DNA of 64,000 nucleotides, taken from contig WPIO01000028.1 of the NCBI GenBank assembly GCA_009760855.2, positions 4,049,501 through 4,113,500 of the forward strand. The letters are read 5' to 3'. The stretch comes from Cristatella mucedo (taxonomy: Eukaryota; Bryozoa; Phylactolaemata; Cristatellidae). Below the pieces are notes generated by a model. That model ran no database searches and was not told the origin of the DNA. It saw only the letters and a list, made by a program, of their open reading frames with translations. Shown here piece by piece: positions 23,417 through 33,513 of this stretch (the first letter of the stretch is position 1; every line of letters begins with the position of its first letter). The position numbers were made by a program, and so were the translations under genes.

Positions 23417-25079
23417 ATGAGAGCTGAGCAGTCTGAAGTCTACAAGTCTAGACAGCAGCCCAGGCGACCTCTTCTTAAACCTTTGCTTCATAGCAAACCA
23501 CCGAAGTATCTCTGTAGCTACTTCCTTTTCCTGATGATGTCTCAGTGCTTAAGTCACTGTCATGTCTACCGTAGATGCCCTGCGGGTGAAGGTACTGAAG
23601 TTTGTGCACCTGAAGGCTGCAGGGAAACAATGCTCAGATTGCTGAAGTTTAAACCGTTCAGAAAACTGAAAATTGTCCAGCGGCTTCTGGAAAGGAAGCG
23701 AGCCAAGAAGCTGAGGAGCGAGTCTGCAGCTGGCGACCTAGATGAGGTGTGCAGCATCGACGCTGCAGAGGCGGCTTCAGGCCGCAGCCGCGGCAGCAGC
23801 CACGAGAGCTCCGGCTCAGATCACGGCCACGAGAGCCCCAGTGGTCACCACACGACGGCGCACGACGGCGCGGCAGCTAAGAGCGCTGATACATCGGCCG
23901 AGCAAGCGTCCATGCTCGGCGACCATCGGTCAAGCAATGCCGGTGAACCCACAGCCGCCGAAGCATCCGACTCCTCTGCCAAGGTTGGTGATGGCAGCCT
24001 AGCGGTGGCAGCAGCTGTGGTGTCCGAAGTGCCATTCCACGTGAGAGTTCGGCAGGAGAATGCTACTGCCGGGCCACTGCCCAATCCTTTCGGGGACACT
24101 GCATACAAGAAACGGAAGAAGCCGAACAGTAGTGGCAGTGTGGGCTCCAGAAAGTCATTGCTGCAAAGGAACCGAGGCTCGGCTGCAGAAGATCGGCTTC
24201 GTGAGTCATACCGGAAGACCGCAGATGAAACTGGTGATGCACCTCTGGAGACTGGGTGGAGCCGCTCCAGCTCATGTGCTGCTGCTGCTGCCGCTGCCGA
24301 AGAAGCTGCTGCCGCTGCTGCTGCTGCTTGTACCAAGAGCATGCAGCCTATGTCGACTTCGAACTTCGTGCGCTCCCATCGGCACAGCATGCCGGAGGCA
24401 CGTGCGGCGGGCGCAGCAAGCCGGCTCCAACACCTGCGAAGGAGCTTCAGCCGTCGCACTTCGTCGGGCGGTGCAAGGTATGGCGAGCTCGTCAGCCGAC
24501 CGTCGGACTGCAGCTTGGCACCGGACTCGGCGCCGTCGGAGAGCAATGGCATCGAGGAAGAGACAGAGCCTCGGGTGACGGCCCGGCAGGTGAGTGTCGG
24601 CTCTGTCGCTTGCCCGCCTGCCAACTAGGACTGCAGGACACTGCAGCAGCCCACACTTAGTCGGCACTCTTAGTCTGGCACGCGAGGCAGCGCTTGGGTC
24701 ATGCTTTAGTCGTCGTGCTCCTCCCCTCGCTGCAACAGAAGATCTGGCCTGGCCTTCCGTGTCTGGGCTGGATGCTGACCAAGCAAGGTCAAGGGCGTTG
24801 TCGCACCACCACCCCGGCGAGGCTTCGACGGTCGGCGCTTAAGACTTCACTCTGGGTGGTCAGCTTGCCGTCATCTTGTGCTGAACGCTCGCACTCGCCC
24901 GTGCTTTGCAGGTCGCCAAGGTCCTGAGGCGCTCGTTCCGGAAGAGCGGCAAGTATCTGAAGGATGGCGCCCAGCTGCTGTCGGCATCTGGCTTTGGCTG
25001 GGCCGGTGGCCTTGGCCTGGCCATGTCACCGGCATACTCGATTCCATTGCGGTTTGGCAGCATTAACACGACCGTATGA
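23417..25079 (+). CDS. Unrecognised Ser/Ala-rich protein with a possible PDZ-binding C-terminus, two exons
   Basis: Exon 1 is open from 23417 to 24589 and ends at CAG|GTGAGT in phase 0. The acceptor TTTGCAG at 24911 starts exon 2 (24912-25079), which continues VAKVLRRSFRKSGKYLKDG and ends SINTTV before TGA. Joined from the first Met it is about 446 aa. Seen: a basic segment (LKFKPFRKLKIVQRLLERKR) encoded from 23631; long Ser/Glu/Asp-rich linkers; an alanine run at 24275-24330 encoded by GCT/GCC repeats; two RRSF motifs (LQHLRRSFSRR and VLRRSFRKS); a Gly-rich hydrophobic stretch near the end. The last residues, T-T-V, fit a class I PDZ ligand. GC-rich codon use matches the other real genes here. 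The start is uncertain: the conserved-looking part begins at the Met at 23631, and earlier exons may exist. Function not assigned. Confidence 0.72.
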
Positions 25080-25830
25080 GCACCGCCCACCCTCGATCCA
25101 CGGCACTGGCAGCTTCACAGCAGCTGCTACCGGCAGCTGCTGTGAAGCTGCCTTTGTGGCCAGCCTCTCTGTTCATTCCCCTTTGCCATCTCTCCCTCCT
25201 GCCATAGCTAAGCCTGCATCCAAGCTGATCCCTGACTAAACAGAAAGCCAGGTTTAGATGCAGAAAGAATGTGATCGTCTACGGATCAAAGCTACTGATC
25301 AAGTGGCAATATCGAAGCAGCCATTGTCAGCCAGTCATTGGCCGCCTCTGCACTATGGATTGTCAGCGGAGAATGACATCGGCTGGCAGCTACACATGCA
25401 AGAGGCACGGTCATTTCTTAAGCTTTATATTTAGTCGTTTCGGGGTTGTTTTCACTCTGCGTGTCTAACCGCTGCTCGTCTCGGCATGCATTCCACTTGT
25501 TGACTTGCGATTTATTTTTACAGGACTGGGTAGTTACCCCTGGGGTTGGAGCCCACCCCACCCTTACCCGTGCAAAGCTGACCACGGACATCCAGGCTCT
25601 CTGTGTGTCCACCACATGTCATGTGCGGTACATAGTGAGCCGCTGAAGCAAACATGCATTCCCGTTCTTTGCATTGTGACCCGTGTGGGCACAAAACTGT
25701 CGGCATTGGCAGTCTGCAACTATGCAGTGTTTTACTATGCAGTTATCAACTGAAGTACTCAGGCATCCATTGGCAAATTTTTTCATGTTTATGTCCTAGA
25801 GATAATTATTAAAGCACTAACACGTACTTG
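25080..25830 (+). other. Probable 3' UTR of the 23.4-25.1 kb gene
   Basis: There is no convincing coding region after the stop. An ATTAAA hexamer at 25808-25813 could end the transcript. Extent is inferred. Confidence 0.4.
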
Positions 25831-25839
25831 GTGTCGTTG

Positions 25840-28547
25840 ATTTAGCAAGTCTTCTAAAACGTGTACACTCGTCAGTGGTCTGCTCATAGGATGTAAAGCC
25901 GCACTGCCTAGCAACATAAGTCGCTGGACAGCCCTGGCCCTAGCGCTCACTTAAGCAGCAATAGTGGGTGGAAGGTTATCCAAGTTCGTGGGAGCAGCTG
26001 CATCTCGCAGACACCTGCAATACTTCGAAGGAAACTGCATAGTATGTGCCTGCCAAAAGTGCACCGGCCTGCCACTTCTCATGCTCCGGAGAACCGTATT
26101 ATCGTGTTATCGTGAGCTGCCCAAGTGAGTGGTACTCTGACTGTGCCAGCACCTGTTGCTGCATGCACCTTCGAACTCCCTTGTCTGGCTCCATATCGAT
26201 TCTCCGGCGCTATTCAGATTCGGGTCTCTCTGAGAAGCTCGATGCGTTTGAACCTCGAGCTGCTCGAGTGATTGTCTGCGGTGGCTGCCGAGAGAGCTGC
26301 AGTGGGTGCCGTGCACCAGGTGACCTGCACCACATGTCCTGCATCACCTGTCTTGCACCACCAATCATGGACGGCTGAAAGCAAACTTGGCTGGAGGCGC
26401 CTGGCATACTTTCGGAATCTAAGCTAGGCTGCTCGTCAGCGCCGGCTTGAGATCGATTTTGTGCAGCTCCACGCGCAGTTTTGCTGAGGTAAGCACCGTT
26501 GCCTCAGATGTGGGCACAGCAAGCAGCATCTGTGCATTTCTCTGACGGATTCCCTAACTGCGACGAGGTTAGCTTGAGCACAAGATGAAGGAGCAACAAC
26601 GGAGTGAGTGGCTGAACCGACAGCCTGACTGAAATGCGCCGTCCGACCCCTGTGGCCTTGGTATCGCAGTACGAGAGTGAAGATTTTGTCGTGCAACCTT
26701 CGAGTTAAAACGAGGCCCTATTCTGTGCAGGTAAACACTATAACTGGCTTACCATCCTAGCCAGTCTGGATGGACTGCGTAGCCGGGAGAGCCTACATTG
26801 ATGGCTGCCACCGAGGCGACCTTGACCCTGATTGAAGCAAGGGACTCCCTGGGGCGTTCCTCTTCGGCAGCCAGCAAAAGGACTACTCTTTGCTATGCAT
26901 CTCGCATCGAAGGAGCCAGTGAGCCTCAGCCCTTTTGGACCGGTCGAAAGGCCGTACCAAGCTCCTCGACGTGTTCCTTCAGCCCTCCTATGATGTATTG
27001 CCCAGGGTAAGGCCAATATAATAATAATAATACATTTGTATAGTGCCCTCGGAGTACTTAATCTCTTTCGAGAGACTTTACAAACGCTGTAAAGAACGCA
27101 GGATTGAATTATTAGTGGTAGTATGGTGAAGGTTTGGCATCCACCTCTTTGGGCCTCATCGGGGCTACATTTCTGGCATTGTGCGGGCTGGCTCACCTAA
27201 TCGTCATTTGCATGGGCCCGTTAGCTAATCTCGCTAGAAGAACAGTGCCCATCCACCCTTTGCTGAACCGGCTGTGCAACAAGTACTGTAGAAAAAAGTC
27301 ACCAACAGCACGTAGTGCGTGTAGGTGGGCATTTTAGTGGCCGTGGGTCTCATTCGTGCTATTCAGGAGCAAATCCGATCACTGTCTTGCAGTCCATGCA
27401 CAGCGCAGACTTGCTTTGAGCAAAGGCAGTGGCTGTGCAACGGTAGTGGTTGGCTAGCAGGTGTGTAATAAGCCTACTGGTAACCAAAATGATATTTTCG
27501 CGTACTTCTGTTGCCTCTGTGCCGGCATCGGGAATCTTGCAATGCCAGGTCAAGAACAGCCTATACGATAAGCTAGCCTTTGCGATAAACTCAAGCACTA
27601 ACTGTACCCACTAACTATGTCCAATGTCAGAGAGACTTGACAAACCTACTAAGCAACTGGCTCGGGAGTCCACCTGCCAGGTGTTTTTCCAAAACCTCTT
27701 GTCGAAAACGTCACTGATCCCAGCTGGGCTGGGTTGGGCAGGGTCTCGTGCCCACAACGCAGAGATGTGTGCAATTTAGGTTGGACTACTGCTTTCTGGG
27801 TGTCCTTGGAGGGTCAGCTCAGCAGTGAACCGAAATACCTAATAGTTAGCTGCCATCGAAGCACAGCCAATGAAAATGCATTTGCTTACACCAGATCGTC
27901 CGCTGCACTGACGCCCTATCTTGCCACTGTGTATATAGCTAGTTCAAGTGCACCGTTTCACTCACACTGCACAACTGCAGATTTTGGAAAGTCGGTTATG
28001 CTGTTTTGAACAGGCTAAAGCGAGTCGTCGAACGAAAGAAGGGCTAGTTTATTGTCCTGAGAACAGCCGAGGGCTCGACGAGACTGATGCTGCAGTAGCA
28101 TGCTAGCTAGGTAGGAAGCAGCCAAGCCCTGGCTGCACGCCCGCCCTCTCTAGCTCGGGCCGAGGATTTCATCTGTCTTGAAGTAGAGGTCGGCTAATCC
28201 AACCGCCCCAGAAGAGCCTTGGCGGCTTTCACCCGGTTTGCAAATGGGTATTACAGGAGTGCCTGCTGCATGACTCGAACCAATGACTTGGATCGTCAAG
28301 TTGACGAACATCCGCTGCTTGCTCCAGTGGGGCCAGCCACATTAGCTACTTTAGCAAAGAGGACGTGCGGTCAAATTTCTTGTATACAGCTACTAGACCG
28401 TCGGCCATTTGCATTAGTAGCTGGGTGAAGCTTGATTGCATTAACCGTAAGCCACACAGGAACTGCACGTTCCTAGCGGTCGGTGGACATCCCGCAAAAC
28501 CACTATCCGGTCGAGCTGGGAGTTAAGCGTATTAGTAGCAATACATT
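25840..28547. other. Intergenic, nothing recognised besides a LINE B tail
   Basis: Several short frames of mixed codon use; none is supported by splice sites and a recognisable domain together. A weak SINE-like segment (CATGACTCGAACCAATGACT) lies near 28270. Confidence 0.4.
27018..27090 (-). mobile_element. LINE B-type tail fragment
   Basis: Short minus-strand 3' end: (ATA)n then TAGTGCCCTCGGAGTACTTA. Confidence 0.55.
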
Positions 28548-28812
28548 AATATAATAATAATAATAATTCACTTGATAAAGCGCCCTCAGAGAACTTAATC
28601 TCTCTCTAGGCGCTTTACTACTATAGCGACATAGGCGAACTATATCTCTTTCTTGGCACTTTACAAGTCCGGCAAGAGAAGCAGGCCAATTGATGCAACT
28701 GTGAGTCTCCGCTTTTGCTGCCGACTACTGCTGCCTGTTGTTATAACAATAATAATATATTTGCTATAGCGCCCTCAGAGAACTCAATCTCTTTCTAGGC
28801 ACTTTACATTTA
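28548..28812 (-). mobile_element. Three LINE B-type tail fragments in a row
   Basis: 28548-28620 and 28742-28808 each hold (ATA)n plus GCGCCCTCAGAGAACT and CTAGGC. A third, weaker tail (CTCTTTCTTGGCACTTTACA) lies at 28645-28670. All are minus strand and under 80 bp. They may be the ends of SINEs sharing the LINE B tail rather than LINEs. Confidence 0.55.
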
Positions 28813-28879
28813 TGCCTCTGAGCAGTCGTATTTTTAACGAGCAGACAGGCGGCGGTAGTCCAGGCTAGCCGATTTTCTC

Positions 28880-30182
28880 GCTAAGTAAATGAGCAGTACC
28901 ATCTGCTCTTCACTTTCCACTACCTCCGGAAACGACAGCGATGCGGCGGTCAGCGTCGTTGTTGCCTCTGGATGCGGAGTCGGTGGCACAGACGGCACGC
29001 ACGAATGCAAAGTGGTGCCGCTCGCTAATCGACTCGATGTTGGCACGCCGCTCCATTGGGCCCAGTGTCCCAACTTGGTGCGGACAAGTTGGAGTTAGTA
29101 ACCGAACGCTTCGACAGCTAGCGACCATTGTTTTGCTGAGCACCGGTATTGGAGCGAGAAGACAATCCACACAGATGGTCGCCAGCGCCACTTCGGGGAG
29201 GCTCTGCGCGCCCACTCGCTTCCGGAGTGCGCCCCGGCGGAAGGGTTGGGGGGGGGGGCTCGCGCCAGCGTCCGAGCCGATTGGTCGCTCGCCAAAAAAG
29301 CAAGCACGCCCGGCCCACCGGTAGTAGCCGATGCCGGCTTGGCAACGCTGACGCCATGGAAGCTCCATCTATGAAGGAGATTCTCAAGGAGAGGTGGAAG
29401 CAGCATTATCGCAATCGGTCATTTCTTATAACCTATAGGCAGGCAAACTATGTCGGCGTTTCGTACACGCTGTACGCCTTTTTCGTAGGATACTACTGTA
29501 AGTTGGCAGCGCACCGTCGCTCGCGTGGGGGCGGGGGATACGTAGAGCCGACCCCTGGAATGCCGGCGCGATGCGAACGACAGCTCCTCCTCCCCACCGA
29601 ACGACTGGAATGCGAGGATGTTATTTCGACGAGCGAGCGAGCTGGAGTTTATGCGCTGCAGCGCAGCAGCTTAGATTCGATTGAGTCGCGTGTAAGTACA
29701 CGGCTGGACGTGTTCGCCAGGGGATCGCATCGGCTGCTGCGGGCAATGGAAGAACGAAACAGAAAGCATACGCGCAGCCCAACGGAAACGGTCTGGAGCA
29801 AGCGATGCCGAGATTCATACGGCCGCTCTCTGCGATCGTTTGCGCGCTTAGCGGCTAGCCGAAGAGGGGAGCGTCCAGCAGCGCGGGGCGAGGCAGCCGA
29901 CCCGCACGGCTTGACGCTGTGACGAAGTGAGCGGCGGCGTCTGGCTGGGCAGCGCTGGCAGGTCAGCGCCTCGGCGAGCCTCCTCCCCCTCCTCCATTTG
30001 CAATTCCCTCACGCCTGTTCCGGAAGCGCGCGACGGCGGCGTGGGCAGCCAGCCTCGCATGGGCAGGAGCCGCTGACCTGTCCCGTAGCGTCGCCGCCCC
30101 GCGCTCGTTGGCTTCACCGGTTTAGCGCAGAGCCGCGGCACTCGTCCGGTGCTCGCGAGCGCCTCGCTTGTAACGCGAGCAG
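28880..30182 (+). promoter_or_regulatory. CpG-rich region upstream of the ZDHHC24-like gene
   Basis: The composition is visibly richer in GC and CG dinucleotides than the flanking repeats, especially at 29140-29330 and 29840-30180. It lies directly before the gene start, so a promoter is a reasonable inference. No TATA box or initiator is assigned. Long open frames on both strands here follow from the GC bias. Confidence 0.35.
29356..29497 (+). CDS. Candidate first coding exon, unrecognised
   Basis: An ATG with G at -3 (GACGCCATGG) opens 47 codons that end at a good donor (TACT|GTAAGT) in phase 1. The peptide starts MEAPSMKEILKERWKQHY and runs into an aromatic, hydrophobic stretch (YTLYAFFVGYY), like a short basic N-terminus followed by one membrane helix. 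It lies about 690 bp upstream of the ZDHHC24 start, in CpG-rich DNA. It could be an alternative upstream exon of that gene or the start of another gene whose next exon I cannot identify. Family not recognised. Confidence 0.35.
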
Positions 30183-31197
30183 ATGAGCGGAGACGCCATC
30201 GAAAGCCGACTCGAAAGACGCTCTCTCGATAGCGCAGCCGTCCTCGCCTGCACGAGCACCTACCTGTCCGCCCGCGTCGTTGTAGACGCCATGTTCCGTC
30301 TTATACCGCTCGTTTACGACGTCGGCGACGGAAATGGTAGCCTTCTCGTTCCGAGACTACTGGCGACTTTCATATTGTTCGAGCTGTTATGCAATTGGAT
30401 GCAATGCGCGAGGAAGTACCTAAACGCCGTGCGGGTAAGCGTGGCTGTCTGTGGCGTTCCGCTCGATGGCCGTGAGCCGACGCTGCTACGTGGGCAGCGC
30501 TGCCACCGAATCGCATTATCGCTGCGACGATGGTTTTCAGGTGCAGAAAGGTGACGGCGACAGAAACCCGAGCGACGGTAGTGCCAGCGGACGCGACGCC
30601 GCGCCGCAGCAGCTGCCTGCAGCCGGCTGGCGGCACTGCCCAATATGCCAGCTCTACGCTCCGCCGAGGTCGCATCATTGCAAGCTGTGTCAGGCGTGCA
30701 TGCTGAAGCACGACCACCATTGCTTCTTCACTGCAGGCTGCATAGGGTTTCACACGCAGCGCAACTTCCTCTATCTTTCCCTCTGGACAATTGCCGGGCA
30801 CGCGTACGTGACTTACCTGATCGCTCGCTGCTACGCGCACCTGTCGATCCCGTCCGCGTCATCCTGGTCGGCCTACATAATCGTGCTCACTCCAATTCAC
30901 TGGCTCATCGGTCACGTGTCGCTCGGCGAAGCGCTCGCCGTTGTGCAGATCTACTTGGCGCTTCCTGTCTTCGTCGTGGCAGTCTTCTACGCGTTTGTGG
31001 GTATTCTGCTGGCTTGCCGTAACCAGACGCTCTGGGAGCTCGGCAAGGGAATCACCAAGTACGACGTCGGCTTTTTCGAGAACATGCGCAGCGCATTGGG
31101 GAGCGACTGGCTGCTCGGCCTGATTGTGCCTTGGTGGCCTACTTTGCCCGGCGACGGCTACAGCTATCCTCTGAGCAAGCAGCTGAAAGTCAGCTGA
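30183..31197 (+). CDS. ZDHHC24: ZDHHC24-type palmitoyltransferase, two exons, 302 aa
   Basis: Exons 30183-30434 and 30541-31197 join in phase 0 across a 106-bp intron (CGG|GTAAGC ... TTTTCAG|GTG). The enzyme transfers palmitate to cysteines of membrane-associated proteins at endomembranes. Seen: two hydrophobic segments (about residues 28-50 and 62-80); a Cys-rich zinc-binding domain from C117 (HCPICQLYAPPRSHHC) to C151; the catalytic DHHC at D142-C145 (KHDHHCFFTAGC); two further membrane segments near residues 159-179 and 215-241; NQTLWE at 245-250 in the place of the TTxE motif; and a C-terminal LPGDGYSY. The order and the phenylalanine pair after DHHC resemble vertebrate ZDHHC24 (284 aa) and its insect relatives. 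Start: the first ATG has a weak context (-3 is C); the next in-frame ATG, at 30291, has G at -3 but would lose part of the first membrane segment. Confidence 0.9.
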
Positions 31198-31318
31198 TCG
31201 GCGACCGGAAACCAGTCGCCAAGTCACCAGTCCCGATTGAGACGTAGGCGAAGATTAGCTACTTCAGCGGCGTTGGCCAGACTCCTTCTTTCTACTGTAG
31301 CTCCCTTAAAGTGCTGGG

Positions 31319-31383
<65 letters not shown>

Positions 31384-31785
31384 ACGCTGACCAACTTAAA
31401 GTGCAAAGTGCTTTACTAGCGGCATTCCGTACCGTCTGGTGAGAGAGTGTCTGTATAGGTCACTCGGGACGCCCACTGTTTTGGCAGTTTTGTTGCCCAG
31501 AGTATAATTTCTTTCGATGATGAAATTACATTTTTTATATTTCAGTCGCTTCACCACTTATCAGTTTTGGTGGCGAATACGGTGCACCTAAGCCACCCGT
31601 GACTCGTTTTTTACTATCGAGCGTGTACGTACACCACCTGTGACTGCATGACACTGCTGTAACACTCGAAAAGATGATTTCTCAGTATTTCCATGTCAGT
31701 TAATTTTTTTCAGTCACTTTTTCGTAGCATGTCCTAAGTGATAGCTCTGAAATATGTGTTCAATAAATGAATTGCCTCAACTTTT
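31198..31785 (+). other. 3' UTR of the ZDHHC24-like gene with poly(A) signal
   Basis: From the stop to just past the first AATAAA, at 31762-31767. It contains the (GA)n array at 31322-31382. Extent is inferred from the hexamer only. Confidence 0.5.
31322..31382. repeat. (GA)n microsatellite in the ZDHHC24 3' UTR
   Basis: About 30 uninterrupted GA units, inside the inferred 3' UTR and so probably transcribed. Confidence 0.95.
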
Positions 31786-32393
31786 ATTGTTCATACATCA
31801 CTTTTATTGAACCGATTATCATTACATTTTGAAATCTTACTATACCAATTTTGAATATACCTATCCATTATTTAAGAGTCTGAGGGATGAAAGCGGAAAC
31901 ATCTCTGAAAGAGAAAAGAAAATTCTGTATATCTGGACCACACTCGCCCTGTTTGCCACCTACAGAGAAACTCATTTGAGCAAAATTTTTATGAGATCTC
32001 TGAAGCGCTGATATGCACCCAATTTGTTTAAACGCACAATAATGGCAGAGAAGTATTGAAATCAAAAATCACCATCAATTACTGTGACTGAATAGCTTAA
32101 AATATTAGACTGCTCTTGGTTTAGCAGCGACCTGCAATATGATCTGTGCGATCACGGCAAATAAAAAAAAGAAAATTATTTTTCCCAACACTGACTGTCG
32201 CTCTAGTGGTGACACACATTAATGGGGCAAAGTATTCCAGTGTTTGTTGGCTACTTAGTACACGCCACGACGTAGGGGGATGTCCTAGAAGCTGAGCTCA
32301 ATAGTAGCTACAGGAGTACAGATTTATACACGGAAAATGCGGAGATTTTTATTCCTGTACTAGAATTAGAGACACCCAAAATAGCTAGATGAT

Positions 32394-32582
32394 CACCGTG
32401 ATGGCACACTGGGTAAGGCGGTTGCTTTCACGGCCTCGGTCCCGAGGTCGTGGGTTCGATTCCTGCGGTGGGGCGATCCTTTATCGCCACTGCAAGCGGT
32501 GGTGATAGCCGTAAAGGCTCTTCTGTCGCTATACAATGAGGCTGTTTTAATCAGCTAGGATTTATTTATTTATTTATTACGG
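32394..32582 (+). mobile_element. SINE family C
   Basis: CCGTGATGGCACACTGGGTA, GGTTCGATTCCTGCGGTGG and a (TTTA)n tail; close to the apparent consensus. Confidence 0.9.
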
Positions 32583-32936
32583 AAAAACCCATGCGCTCGG
32601 ATGACCCTGAACCTGAAAAATTCAACAGCTCAAAGAGAGCTTGAACCTCTATTCAGGCACTTTACAGCTCTGTGCAAGAGAAACAGTAGAGTGATGTTAT
32701 AACATCTACTAGATACTGTAATGCTTACACTTCCTGTTGGGAGTGCAAGGCACTACTTTTAACTTGAGAGCGGTAAATTAACAATAGGCATATCTTTTAA
32801 TTATAGCAGTCAATCGTTGTGCTTCCCAAGGCTCATGATTTACGGGAGAGAGAGGATATCGCGCCTATTATAATTTCCTTAACCGACGTCTCTTTACCTA
32901 TGGGCATTATCACAGCATTTAGGTCCCCTGCGATTC

Positions 32937-33513
32937 GTTCTTTAGGTGCTTATGCGTGCTGACACTGCACGCTCCCACTAACCATACTTATGTCATGTCA
33001 TGTCTCATGTATCTCCGTCAGTAACTCCACAAAGTCATAAAGACCATGTGGGTGTACGCAGGAGAGTTTTGTATAGCGCACTCACAGCCTAAGCGGCTTT
33101 CGGTACGTATTCGGTACCCAACAGACTTCGTCTCACGCAACAAAGAGAAAGTGGGAAGCATAGCAGAGTTAGGAGAGCAGTTGAGGTAGTGAGTAGCATA
33201 GAAGTAGCAGTTCAGGACCGCTGAAAAAGATGTGCCATAGTCGGCAGTTGGAGAGTAGATGTCATTGCGTAAGAATTGTGGAAGCGAGTTCCACAGTCTA
33301 GGTTCTGCAGAGCTAAAGCTTCTGTCGCCAACTGTCTTTAAGCGGATGTATGCTGACCATAAGCATGTCACCCCTAACCATGTTATTCTTGTTGTTTATT
33401 GAGCATACTACCACTAACCATTCAATCGTGCTTCTTTTTCAGCAATGTACAGCGCCTAGAAAGAGATTGAGTTCTCCAAGGGTGCTCTATAAAATGTATC
33501 ATTATTATTATTA
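32937..33513 (+). mobile_element. LINE family B, 3' fragment interrupted by LINE A
   Basis: GCTTATGCGTGCTGACACTG at 32948 and ATGCTGACC...AAAGAGATTGAGTTCTCC at 33353-33475 are two parts of one 3' UTR, separated by the LINE A copy at 33003-33350. Confidence 0.75.
33003..33350 (-). mobile_element. LINE family A, 3' fragment nested in LINE B
   Basis: Its ORF end (RLWNSLPQFLRNDIYSPT) is open for 117 codons on the minus strand. LINE B sequence lies on both sides (32937-33003 and 33350-33513), so family A jumped into family B here. Confidence 0.82.

Noticed and set aside
23845-24624. 259-codon minus-strand frame
   Set aside because: Antisense of the GC-rich exon on +, which has proper splice sites; no domain on the minus strand.
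26046-26378. Cys-rich 110-codon frame
   Set aside because: Cysteine spacing fits no known domain, and the frame has no supporting splice or transcript signal.
29149-29922. 257-codon plus-strand frame
   Set aside because: Only the part 29356-29497 looks like an exon; the rest reads through a good donor and is held open by GC-rich composition.
32394-32582. Functional tRNA gene suggested by a perfect B box
   Set aside because: The same sequence recurs ten times with a 3' SINE tail and no tRNA fold; it is a SINE.
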